This document shows, piece after piece, positions 10,267 through 17,541 of a DNA stretch of 64,000 bases. Where the stretch lies: the NCBI RefSeq assembly GCF_001687545.1, contig NZ_CP016545.1, positions 915,001-979,000 of the forward strand, given 5' to 3'. The notes under the pieces were generated by a model. That model worked only from the letters and a program-made list of their open reading frames with translations. It did not search any database and was not told the DNA's origin. The translations under genes were made by a program, and so were the position numbers. Position 1 is the stretch's first letter; every line of letters begins with the position of its first letter. Source of the DNA: Paraurantiacibacter namhicola. Lineage in GTDB: Bacteria; Pseudomonadota; Alphaproteobacteria; Sphingomonadales; Sphingomonadaceae.

Positions 10267-10730
10267 TGCCAAAACCGCGCGTTCTGTTCGTCTGCCTCGG
10301 CAATATCTGCCGCTCCCCGCTGGCGGAGGGCGCGTTCCGGCAGGCCGCGAGCGACGCGGGGCTGGAGGCAGGGGCCGACAGCGCGGGCACGGCGAATTAC
10401 CATGTCGGCAAGCTGCCGGACGAGCGCAGCATCGCCGCCGCGCGCGAGCATGGCGTGGACATCACCGCCCAGCGTGCGCGCCAGCTAGCCGCCGCTGACT
10501 ACACCCGCTTCACGCACATTTTTGCGCTGGACGAGGACAATCTGGCAGACATCCGCGCCCGCGCTCCCAAGGATGCGACGGCGGAGATTGCGCTGCTGAT
10601 GGACGCGGTGCCGGGGCAGGAGGGCGAAGCCGTCGCCGACCCCTACTATGGGGGCCCTGAAGGTTTCCAGCAGACCTGGCGCGAAGTGCGCATGGCGGCC
10701 GAGGCGCTGGTCGCTCGTTTCACCCGGTGA
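10266..10730 (+). CDS. Low molecular weight protein-tyrosine-phosphatase
   Basis: Small cytosolic phosphatase of 154 residues. The P-loop C-x5-R is at the very N-terminus (VFVCLGNICRSPLAEG: CLGNICR), and the general-acid Asp sits in the DPYYGG segment near residue 127, both diagnostic of the LMW-PTP fold. ATG 10266 overlaps the PhoX-like stop codon by one base, and its own end overlaps the GTG of the next gene, so translation of the three genes is probably coupled. In other bacteria such enzymes act on protein tyrosine kinases or small phosphoesters. The target is unknown here. Confidence 0.93.
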   Translation: MPKPRVLFVCLGNICRSPLAEGAFRQAASDAGLEAGADSAGTANYHVGKLPDERSIAAAREHGVDITAQRARQLAAADYTRFTHIFALDEDNLADIRARAPKDATAEIALLMDAVPGQEGEAVADPYYGGPEGFQQTWREVRMAAEALVARFTR

Positions 10731-11566
10731 GCGCGCCCGAAAGCACGTCCGAAAGCTCGTCCGAAAGCCCCCTGGCGCGGATTGGCGCCGCGCTGGGCAG
10801 CAAGGTCGTCTCAGGCCGCCAGCTGGCAGGCGGGGACCTGGGCGGGGCGATGCTGGTCGACCTGGCGGATGGCCGCAAGGCGGTCGCCAAGCAGGGACCG
10901 CTCGTCTCTGTCGAAGCGGACATGCTGCGCGCCATTCGCCAGGCTTGCGGCCGCGCGCCGGACATCCTCTTCTGCGAAGGCGACCTGCTGGTGATGGACT
11001 TCGTCGAGAGCACCGGGCGGCCGGATGAGGCCGGATGGCGCGACCTTGCCGAGGTGCTGGGTACACTTCACGCCGATACGGGCGAGCCCTTCGGCTGGCA
11101 GGCGGATTACGTCTTCGGACCCGTCGCAATCCTTAATGAAGCTGCCGAGGATTGGCCTGCATTCTGGGCGGAGCGCCGCCTGCTGTGCCACGGAGAGAAA
11201 ATCTCGGAGCACCTGACCGGGCGGCTCGCGAAACTGGCGGAGAAGCTGCCGGACCTGCTGCCGGCCACGCCGCCATCCAGCCTTCTGCACGGCGATCTGT
11301 GGGGCGGCAATGTCCTGTTCGGGCAGGGCCGCCTGAATGCGCTGATCGACCCCGCAGCCTATCGCGGTCACCGCGAGGTGGACGTCGCCATGCTCACGCT
11401 ATTCGACCATCCGACGGACGCGTTTTTCGAGGCGCTGGAGCTCGAGGCCGGCTGGCGCGAACGGCTGCGCATCTACCGGCTCTGGCCGCTGCTGGTGCAT
11501 TTGCGGCTGTTCGGCACGTCCTACCGCGCCGCCATCGACCGCGAATTGTCCGCCTTCGGCTGTTAG
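10727..11566 (+). CDS. Fructosamine kinase family protein
   Basis: Putative ketosamine/fructosamine-3-kinase-like phosphotransferase of 279 residues with a protein-kinase-like fold. The catalytic loop LLHGDLWGGNVLF gives the HGD and Asn, and the metal-binding Asp is in ALIDPAAYRGHREVDVAML, a signature of the FN3K family rather than aminoglycoside kinases. The GTG start at 10727 overlaps the preceding stop by four bases (GTGA). Pairing with an LMW protein phosphatase is a recurrent arrangement and suggests protein deglycation, although the physiological substrate is not known. The gene converges on, and slightly overlaps, the end of the hydrolase at 11563. Confidence 0.9.
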   Translation: MSAPESTSESSSESPLARIGAALGSKVVSGRQLAGGDLGGAMLVDLADGRKAVAKQGPLVSVEADMLRAIRQACGRAPDILFCEGDLLVMDFVESTGRPDEAGWRDLAEVLGTLHADTGEPFGWQADYVFGPVAILNEAAEDWPAFWAERRLLCHGEKISEHLTGRLAKLAEKLPDLLPATPPSSLLHGDLWGGNVLFGQGRLNALIDPAAYRGHREVDVAMLTLFDHPTDAFFEALELEAGWRERLRIYRLWPLLVHLRLFGTSYRAAIDRELSAFGC

Positions 11567-12621
11567 GAAGCCTCGGGCAGCGGCGTCCACTCGCCGCCTT
11601 CGGGACCCGGCGCGAAGATCGCATTTAGCATGGCATCGGTCACGCCTTCGGGCGTGGCGGGCTGCCATTTGGGATCATGGTCCTTGTCCACCAGCACGGC
11701 GCGCACGCCTTCGGTAAAGTCGGGCCGCATGATCATCCGGCTGGCGATGCGGTACTCCATCGCCATGTTGTCGGCGAAATCCTGCATGGCCGCGCCGTGC
11801 ACAAACTGGCGAAGCGCGACCTTGGAAGTCGCCGGGCACTTGGCGCGCACGGCCTTGAGTTCCTTGCCCGCCCATTCGCTGGCATCGGCCTCCAGCGCGG
11901 CAATGATTTCTTCCAGCGTGTCCGAGGCGAACAGCCGGTCTATGGTTTCGGCATTGCCGGCAAGGCGTGCTTCGGGCGGCGTGCTGGAAACCTCCAGCAG
12001 GATCGCCTCCACGTCGCCCGGCTGCGCCACGATGCGCGCCTTCACTTGGGCCAGTTTCTCGCTCTCGATGTAGTGCGTGGCAAGGCCCGCCCAGAGGCAT
12101 TCCGCCCCGTCCAGCCGCGCGCCGGTCAGCGCCAGGAACTGGCCCGTGCGGCCCGGCAGGCGGGGCAGGTACCAGCCCGCGCCGACATCGGGGAACAGGC
12201 CGATAGAGCCTTCCGGCATGGCAAACATCGTGTTCTCCGTCGCCACGCGGTACTTGCAGGGCTGCGAGATGCCCACGCCGCCGCCCATCGTCACGCCGTC
12301 CATGAAGGCGATAATCGGCTTGGGGTATGTGAACATCAGGTGGTTGAGGCGATATTCCGTGTGGAAAAATTCGCGCCCGCGCCGCCCTGCATCCTCCTGC
12401 GAGGAATTGCGCAGCAGCGTGACATCGCCGCCCGCACAGAAACCGCGGCCCTCGGCATGGTCCAGCAGCACCACGTCCACCGCGTCATCGCTGCGCCAGC
12501 CAAGCAGCGCGTCCGACATGCCCCGGCACATGTCGAGCGTCAGCGCATGCAGCGCCTTGGGACGATTGAGCGAAATATGCGCCGCGGCGCCGTGAGTGTG
12601 GATGTGCAGGTGTTCAGTCAT
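11563..12621 (-). CDS. 3-hydroxyisobutyryl-CoA hydrolase (enoyl-CoA hydratase/isomerase family)
   Basis: Valine catabolism enzyme hydrolysing 3-hydroxyisobutyryl-CoA to free 3-hydroxyisobutyrate. The 352 residues include the crotonase-fold oxyanion-hole segments RGFCAGGDV and GVTMGGGVGIS, then the family segment MPEGSIGLFPDVGAGWYL, where Glu and Asp are the hydrolase catalytic residues. The extended C-terminal 140 residues separate it from simple enoyl-CoA hydratases. ATG 12621 lies 5 bases after the stop of the acyl-CoA dehydrogenase, and the longer open frame upstream is the shadow of that gene. The two form a two-gene valine degradation operon. Confidence 0.9.
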   Translation of the reverse strand: MTEHLHIHTHGAAAHISLNRPKALHALTLDMCRGMSDALLGWRSDDAVDVVLLDHAEGRGFCAGGDVTLLRNSSQEDAGRRGREFFHTEYRLNHLMFTYPKPIIAFMDGVTMGGGVGISQPCKYRVATENTMFAMPEGSIGLFPDVGAGWYLPRLPGRTGQFLALTGARLDGAECLWAGLATHYIESEKLAQVKARIVAQPGDVEAILLEVSSTPPEARLAGNAETIDRLFASDTLEEIIAALEADASEWAGKELKAVRAKCPATSKVALRQFVHGAAMQDFADNMAMEYRIASRMIMRPDFTEGVRAVLVDKDHDPKWQPATPEGVTDAMLNAIFAPGPEGGEWTPLPEAS

Positions 12622-12626
12622 CGCGC

Positions 12627-13775
12627 TCACCCCTGCCGCAGCATGTCGCGGCCCACGATCATGCGCATCACCTGGTTGGTGCCTTCCAGGATCGAATGCA
12701 CGCGCAGGTCGCGCCAGAAGCGTTCGATGGGGTAATCCTTGAGGTATCCATATCCGCCGAACAGCTGCAGCGCATTGTTGACGACATTGCTGCCGCTGTC
12801 GGTCGCCAGCCGCTTGGCCATGGCTGAAAAGCGCGTCTTGTCGGGCGCATTTTCGGTGACCTTGGCGGCTGCGAGGTAAAGGAGCGCGCGCGCCGCCTCC
12901 AGCTCGGTCGCCATGTCGGCCAGCATGAACTGCGTGTTCTGGAAATCCGCAATGGGCTGGCCGAACTGCTGGCGTTCCTTGGTGTAATTCACCGCCTCGT
13001 CCAGGCAGCGCTGTGCGCCGCCCAGCGAACAGGCACCGATGTTCAGGCGTCCGCCATCGAGGCCCGCCATGGCGAAGCGGAAGCCTTCGCCTTCCTGCCC
13101 GACGAGGTTTTCGAGCGGCACGCGGCAATCCTCGAAGATCAGCTGCGCGGTGGGGCTGGCATTCCAGCCCAGCTTCTTCTCCGGCGCGCCGTGGCTCAGG
13201 CCTTCGGTCCCCGCTTCCACCACGATGCAGGAAATGCCGCGCGTCTTGTGATCGTCCGTGCGGACCATGACCACGTAAAGGTCGTTCACGCCGCTGCCGG
13301 AGATGAACTGCTTCGTGCCGTTGATCACGTAATGATCGCCGTCACGCACCGCGCTGGTCTTCAGCCCTGCCGCGTCGGAGCCGCTGCCCGGTTCGGTCAG
13401 GGCATAGCTGGCGAGCTTTTCCATGGTGACGAGGTCCGGCAGGAAGCGGTCTTTCAGTTCCTGCCCGCCGAAACGGTCGATCATCCATGCGGCCATGTTG
13501 TGGATGGAGATAAAGGCGCTGGTGGTGGGGCAGCCATAAGCCATCGCCTCCATGATTAGTGCCGCTTCCAGTCGGCCCAGATTGATGCCGCCCATCTCCT
13601 CCGAGACATAGATCGCGCCGAAGCCCAGCTCGCCGGTCTGCTTGATCACGTCTTTCGGGAAATGGTGCGCCTCGTCCCATTCGCCGGCATGCGGCGTGAT
13701 GTTGTCGGCGGTGAAACGCTGCGCCATCTCCTGGATGGCCAGCTGGTCGTCTGTGAGGGAAAATTGTCCTGTCAT
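12627..13775 (-). CDS. Acyl-CoA dehydrogenase, probably isobutyryl-CoA dehydrogenase
   Basis: FAD-dependent dehydrogenase of 382 residues that introduces the alpha-beta double bond in a short branched acyl-CoA. Family motifs are present: YALTEPGSGSDAAG (flavin contact), VINGTKQFISG, and the C-terminal YPIERFWRDLRVHSILEGTNQV, in which the Glu of EGTNQ is the usual catalytic base. The immediate downstream 3-hydroxyisobutyryl-CoA hydrolase points to isobutyryl-CoA (valine) as substrate, but isovaleryl- or butyryl-CoA cannot be excluded by eye. It is divergent from a small unknown gene at 13823. Confidence 0.9.
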   Translation of the reverse strand: MTGQFSLTDDQLAIQEMAQRFTADNITPHAGEWDEAHHFPKDVIKQTGELGFGAIYVSEEMGGINLGRLEAALIMEAMAYGCPTTSAFISIHNMAAWMIDRFGGQELKDRFLPDLVTMEKLASYALTEPGSGSDAAGLKTSAVRDGDHYVINGTKQFISGSGVNDLYVVMVRTDDHKTRGISCIVVEAGTEGLSHGAPEKKLGWNASPTAQLIFEDCRVPLENLVGQEGEGFRFAMAGLDGGRLNIGACSLGGAQRCLDEAVNYTKERQQFGQPIADFQNTQFMLADMATELEAARALLYLAAAKVTENAPDKTRFSAMAKRLATDSGSNVVNNALQLFGGYGYLKDYPIERFWRDLRVHSILEGTNQVMRMIVGRDMLRQG

Positions 13776-13822
13776 GTCGCAGTCTCTAGCCTTGGCGGCG
13801 CGGATGTGAAAGGCTTGCCAGC

Positions 13823-14194
13823 ATGACAGACGATCGCCGCATCATGCTGGTCTACAACGCCAATGGCGGACTGTTCTCCATGCTGTCCGATGCGGTCCAC
13901 AAGGTGGTCTCGCCGCAGACCTATCCGTGCTCGCTATGCGCCATAACCTATGGCCCTGTTTCCATGCATGGGCGCTGGCGCAGATTCCTGAAGGGCCGCG
14001 GCGAGACGGTCAGCTTCCATCACAAGGATGACTGGGCGCGCGATTACCCTGCGGTGGACGCGCCCCTGCCGGCAATCTTCGTGACGCAGGAAGGCTCGCA
14101 GCCTTCGGTGCTGGTCGGCGCGGACGAGCTGGATGCCTGCACGGGGCTGGACCCGCTCATGGCACTGGTGGACGAACGCCTCAGCCGCAGCTGA
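13823..14194 (+). CDS. Uncharacterised 123-residue protein with a CxxC pair
   Basis: I do not recognise this family with certainty. The product is a soluble protein without signal or membrane segment, beginning MTDDRRIMLVYNANGG, which resembles the first strand and loop of a thioredoxin-like or Rossmann-like fold. A CxxC pair occurs at YPCSLCAITYG (about residues 36-39), followed by a basic stretch HGRWRRFLKGRG and a strand-rich second half (PAIFVTQEG, PSVLVGADELD). The CxxC could be a redox or metal site. It is divergent from the acyl-CoA dehydrogenase, and its 3' end overlaps that of the convergent I78 lipoprotein gene by 14 bases. Confidence 0.7.
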   Translation: MTDDRRIMLVYNANGGLFSMLSDAVHKVVSPQTYPCSLCAITYGPVSMHGRWRRFLKGRGETVSFHHKDDWARDYPAVDAPLPAIFVTQEGSQPSVLVGADELDACTGLDPLMALVDERLSRS

Positions 14195-14477
14195 TCTTCG
14201 TGATCGTATAATCGTCATCGTAGGAGACGGTCAGCCGGTCGGGCCGGTAATCCATCGTCACGGCGGTCCGCGGCGGGACCCAGCGCAGCGTCTTCGCGCC
14301 GGTCATCTTCAGCAGCATCGTGCCGCTTTCGGCGCTGGCCTTGTGGCCGACATGGTCCTGCACGCCGCTGGCATCGCATTCGCCCTGCGGTTCCTTGATC
14401 TTCATGTCGCCATCTCCGTCCATTGTGGCGCAGGCGGCCAGTGTGGTTGCCGCTGCAAGGCCAAGGATCATGCGCAT
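14181..14477 (-). CDS. Peptidase inhibitor I78 family lipoprotein
   Basis: Small predicted lipoprotein of 98 residues: signal peptide MRMILGLAAATTL with lipobox LAAC. The mature part ends with the I78 pattern LRWVPPRTAVTMDYRPDRL then VSYDDDYTITKISCG. In this family, related to potato inhibitor-like folds, members inhibit serine proteases. ATG 14477 was chosen over 14492 because a GGGAG ribosome sequence precedes it by eight bases and it gives a compact lipoprotein signal. No protease lies adjacent, so the target is unknown. Confidence 0.8.
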   Translation of the reverse strand: MRMILGLAAATTLAACATMDGDGDMKIKEPQGECDASGVQDHVGHKASAESGTMLLKMTGAKTLRWVPPRTAVTMDYRPDRLTVSYDDDYTITKISCG

Positions 14478-14552
14478 CAATCGTACTCCCATAGAAACTT
14501 TCCCGCCATCCTAGGCAGATGCTAAGCGGGCCGCAAAGGGAGATTCGGTGAA

Positions 14553-15011
14553 ATGGCAGGCCTGTGGTTCGACGAGCTGGAAGTGGGGCAGGTGTTCGAC
14601 CACGCCATCCGGCGCACGGTGACGGAGACGGACAACCTTCTGTTCTCCACCCTCACGCACAATCCCGCAGCACTGCACCTTGATGCAGAGGCAATGAAGG
14701 ACAGCGAATATGGCCGCATCCTGGTCAATTCCTGCTTCACCCTGTCGCTGATGGTGGGCGTGTCCGTTGGCGACACCACGCTAGGCACGGCGGTGGCCAA
14801 TCTCGGGTGGGACGAGGTGCGCTTTCCCGCTCCCGTCTTCATTGGCGATACGCTGCGGATCGAGACCGAGGTGGTGGCCCTGCGCGAGAGCAAGTCGCGC
14901 CCCGGGCAGGGCATCGTGACATATGCCCACCGCGCCTATAACCAGGACGGGACGCTGGTTGGCGAATGCAAGCGCAGCGGTTTGCAGCGCAGCAAGCCGG
15001 CAGACGCCTAA
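14553..15011 (+). CDS. MaoC family dehydratase (hot-dog fold)
   Basis: Single hot-dog-domain protein of 152 residues, in the (R)-specific enoyl-CoA hydratase/MaoC group. The catalytic pattern is visible as the segment TETDNLLFSTLTHNPAALH, where an Asp and a His form the hydratase dyad, followed by GRILVNSCFTLSLMVGV and an RFPAPVFIGDTL stretch. Related proteins hydrate enoyl-CoA or mesaconyl-CoA type thioesters, and substrate cannot be assigned. The gene is monocistronic, divergent from the I78 lipoprotein, and followed by a tiny entericidin-like gene. Confidence 0.87.
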   Translation: MAGLWFDELEVGQVFDHAIRRTVTETDNLLFSTLTHNPAALHLDAEAMKDSEYGRILVNSCFTLSLMVGVSVGDTTLGTAVANLGWDEVRFPAPVFIGDTLRIETEVVALRESKSRPGQGIVTYAHRAYNQDGTLVGECKRSGLQRSKPADA

Positions 15012-15069
15012 ATCCGCCGTTCAGGCAGGTTGCGCCAGACCTCGTGGTTTCAAACCGGGACGAGTCCAG

Positions 15070-15201
15070 ATGATCCGCAAGATATCCATCATTTTCGCTA
15101 GCCTCGGCCTTGTTGCCGGGCTGGCTGCCTGCAACACCGTGAAGGGCGTGGGCGAAGACATCAAATCGGTCGGCCGCGCCGGCGAACGCGCACTGGACTG
15201 A
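15070..15201 (+). CDS. Entericidin A/B family small lipoprotein
   Basis: Tiny lipoprotein of 43 residues: MIRKISIIFASLGLVAGLAAC gives a signal peptide ending in lipobox LAAC, followed by NTVKGVGEDIKSVGRAGERALD. The N-T-V-K-G-x-G-x-D segment is the entericidin signature. Entericidins form a bacteriolytic toxin/antidote pair in enterobacteria, but in sphingomonads usually a single copy occurs with unknown role, probably in envelope stress. A longer reading from 14923 is only the read-through of the MaoC region. Confidence 0.85.
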   Translation: MIRKISIIFASLGLVAGLAACNTVKGVGEDIKSVGRAGERALD

Positions 15202-15230
15202 CGTCACGCATACTCTGAGGGGGAATTATC

Positions 15231-16841
15231 TTGGCTAGCGAAGCAGCAGCAACAGGCAGCACCAATACCGGGATCCTCGGATGGATCGAACGCTCGGGCA
15301 ACAAGCTGCCCGATCCGGTGTTCCTCTTCTTCTGGCTGATCGGCATCCTGATCGTGATCTCGGTGATCGCAAGCTTGGCCGGATGGGCCGTGCAGCACCC
15401 CACCGAACTGACCGAGGCGGGCGAGCCTGTGGTGATCGCGGCCACCAGCCTGCTGGCGGCGGAGAACATCCAGCGCCTGTGGGTCGACATGCCCACCACC
15501 TTCACGCACTTCCACCCGCTGGGATATGTGCTGGTGGTGATGCTGGGCGCGGGCGTTGCTGAACGCGCCGGGCTGTTTGGCACGGCCATGCGGGCCGGTG
15601 TGCGCAATGCTCCCACGGCGCTGCTGACCCCCATCGTGGTGCTGGTGGGCATGTTGGGCAACCTTGCTGCCGATGCCGCTTACGTGGTGCTGATCCCGCT
15701 GGCGGGCATCATCTTCCATGCAGCAGGACGTCATCCCATCGCCGGTATTGCCGCGAGCTTCGCGGGTGTTTCCGGCGGCTTTTCCGCCAACCTCCTGCCG
15801 GGCCAGCTGGACGCGCTGCTGTTCGGCATTACCGAGGCGAGCGTCGAGACGGTGTTCGGTGACTGGACCGCGAATATTGCGGGCAACTGGTACTTCATCG
15901 CCGCCATGACCTTCGTCTTCCTGCCGGTGATCTGGTTCGTGACCGACCGCATGATCGAACCGCGCCTTGGCAAGTGGAATGCGGAAGCTGCGGGCAATGC
16001 CATGGCCGAAGAGCAGGGCGACCGTCCGCTGACCGATGGTGAGCGCATGGGCCTGCGCTGGGCTGGCCTTGCCGTCCTGTTCGTGATCGGCCTGTGGCTG
16101 CTGTTCACCTTTGGCCCCGGCACGCCGCTGATCGACGAGGAGGCGACGCCCGAAGCGCGCCTGACGCCGTTCTACCGCAGCCTTGTGGCAGGCTTCTTCC
16201 TGCTCTTCCTGCTGGCCGGCTGGGCTTACGGCAAGGCCGCGGGCGTCATCAACGATCACCGCGACCTGGTGAAGATGATGGCGGGCGCGATGGAAGATCT
16301 CGCCTATTACCTCGTGCTGGCCTTTGCCGCGGCGCATTTCGTGGCGATGTTCGCATGGTCGAACCTGGGGCTGGTGCTGGCGGTAAACGGGGCGGACTTC
16401 CTGTCCAGCAGCGGACTGCCCGCATGGGCGCTGCTTGCGGCGATCATCCTTGTATCCGGCCTGCTCAACCTGTTTGTGGGCTCGGCCAGCGCCAAGTGGG
16501 CGCTGCTTGCCCCGGTGCTGGTGCCGATGCTGATGCTGCTGGGCATCTCTCCGGAAATGGCGACGGCCGCTTACCGCGTGGGCGATAGCGCCACCAACAT
16601 CATCACCCCGCTGATGGTGTATTTCCCGCTGATCCTGATCTTCTGCCAGCGCTGGCAGAAGGATTTCGGCCTCGGCTCGCTGGCGGCGACCATGTTGCCT
16701 TATTCAATCGGCCTTATGCTGGTGGGCCTCGCGCTCACCATCGGCTGGGTCGCATTGGATCTGCCGCTGGGTCCGGGCGCATCGGTGTTCCAGGAGATCC
16801 CCGGCACCGTGAACCCCGTCGCTCCGGCAGCGGCGCAGTAA
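15231..16841 (+). CDS. AbgT family transporter
   Basis: Inner-membrane transporter of 536 residues with about 11-13 hydrophobic segments. It resembles AbgT/MtrF proteins, which move p-aminobenzoyl-glutamate or act as sulfonamide efflux pumps. Recognisable segments include GNKLPDPVFLFFWL at the N-terminus, FHPLGYVLVVMLGAGVAE, and FVGSASAKWALLAPVLVPM near the C-terminus. The start is a TTG at 15231 placed seven bases after a GAGGGGGA ribosome sequence, and no suitable ATG lies near. It stands between the entericidin-like gene and a small exported protein. Confidence 0.9.
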   Translation: MASEAAATGSTNTGILGWIERSGNKLPDPVFLFFWLIGILIVISVIASLAGWAVQHPTELTEAGEPVVIAATSLLAAENIQRLWVDMPTTFTHFHPLGYVLVVMLGAGVAERAGLFGTAMRAGVRNAPTALLTPIVVLVGMLGNLAADAAYVVLIPLAGIIFHAAGRHPIAGIAASFAGVSGGFSANLLPGQLDALLFGITEASVETVFGDWTANIAGNWYFIAAMTFVFLPVIWFVTDRMIEPRLGKWNAEAAGNAMAEEQGDRPLTDGERMGLRWAGLAVLFVIGLWLLFTFGPGTPLIDEEATPEARLTPFYRSLVAGFFLLFLLAGWAYGKAAGVINDHRDLVKMMAGAMEDLAYYLVLAFAAAHFVAMFAWSNLGLVLAVNGADFLSSSGLPAWALLAAIILVSGLLNLFVGSASAKWALLAPVLVPMLMLLGISPEMATAAYRVGDSATNIITPLMVYFPLILIFCQRWQKDFGLGSLAATMLPYSIGLMLVGLALTIGWVALDLPLGPGASVFQEIPGTVNPVAPAAAQ

Positions 16842-16847
16842 AGGGCC

Positions 16848-17228
16848 ATGGCGATGTTGGCATCCCTCCTCGCGCTGGCTGCGGCCTCCACGGCGCCTGC
16901 CCCGCAGGACGTGGAGGGCCGCTGCTTTTATCCTGAAGCCTTCGAGTCCGTGCGGGAGACAGCGCTTCTTGCGCTGTGCGACAGGGCAGAGGTGCGCCCG
17001 GACAAGGTGGTCTTCAGCCGCAATGGCGAGAACCAGATGCGCTTCTCCGGCGTGTGGGAGGACGGACTGTTCCAGGTGGACGAGGTCGTGCTCAGGACAG
17101 GCAGGCGCGTGGAAGTGAAGGGCAGCTGCCGTGTCGACACGCGCTATGACACCACATCTGCCGTATCCTGCCTCGCCCATCGGCGCGGCTTCGCATATGC
17201 GGCAAACCTGATCGTGCCGAATATCTGA
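16848..17228 (+). CDS. Uncharacterised exported 126-residue protein
   Basis: I do not recognise this family. The first 18 residues (MAMLASLLALAAASTAPA) form a probable Sec signal. The mature part of about 105 residues contains four cysteines (at GRCFYPEA, LALCDRAE, KGSCRVD, VSCLAHR), which could form two disulfides in the periplasm, and is rich in beta-strand-like stretches. It starts seven bases after the AbgT stop, so it may be co-transcribed. It is the last gene before tRNA-Gly and the island. Confidence 0.65.
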   Translation: MAMLASLLALAAASTAPAPQDVEGRCFYPEAFESVRETALLALCDRAEVRPDKVVFSRNGENQMRFSGVWEDGLFQVDEVVLRTGRRVEVKGSCRVDTRYDTTSAVSCLAHRRGFAYAANLIVPNI

Positions 17229-17283
17229 GGGCGCAAAGCCCATTGACCGCGCGCCGCCCGCACGGCATCTGGCGCGGCGCACC

Positions 17284-17357
17284 GCGGGTGTAGCTCAATG
17301 GTAGAGCAGCAGCTTCCCAAGCTGACGACGAGGGTTCGATTCCCTTCACCCGCTCCA
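17284..17357 (+). tRNA. tRNA-Gly (anticodon CCC)
   Basis: A 74-base cloverleaf with encoded CCA. The acceptor stem is GCGGGTG pairing with CACCCGC plus discriminator T. The D arm is GCTC-AATGGTA-GAGC, the anticodon loop is TTCCCAA (anticodon CCC), and the T arm contains GGTTCGATTCC. The first pair of the anticodon stem is a G-A mismatch and the rest pair. The 3' 22 bases are repeated exactly at 40741-40762, so this tRNA is the insertion site of the downstream island. Confidence 0.96.
17331..17357. repeat. attL-like repeat: 3' end of tRNA-Gly
   Basis: The last 27 bases of the tRNA match 40736-40762 with a single mismatch (17335 T against 40740 C), and the last 22 bases (17336-17357) are identical. 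The match stops immediately after CCA. This is the classical footprint of tyrosine-recombinase integration at a tRNA 3' end. Confidence 0.85.
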
Positions 17358-17541
17358 GCTCCGCCGGAAGATCAATGCAACAACTTGGGTCATGACTTAG
17401 TGCCTTCGCCTGCGCGAAGCCACGACGTGAACGACTTTAAGGCGGATGCCTTGGCCGTCTGAACCCTTGCTTACGGCGAATTTCCGCGCGGTGGACGGAT
17501 CTTTAATTCGCACGTCGGCGCCCTCATTGTCGCCGATAGCA
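17358..17541. other. Left island edge, no assigned gene
   Basis: This is the 184 bases between tRNA-Gly and the end of the first sulfatase. A minus-strand frame (17397-17603) stays open here and reads DVRIKDPSTARKFAVSKG and then a basic end. It overlaps the sulfatase gene and has no recognised family, so I do not call it. A short hairpin CTTCGC-CTGC-GCGAAG lies at 17404-17419 without a T-run. No integrase remnant was recognised. Confidence 0.4.
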
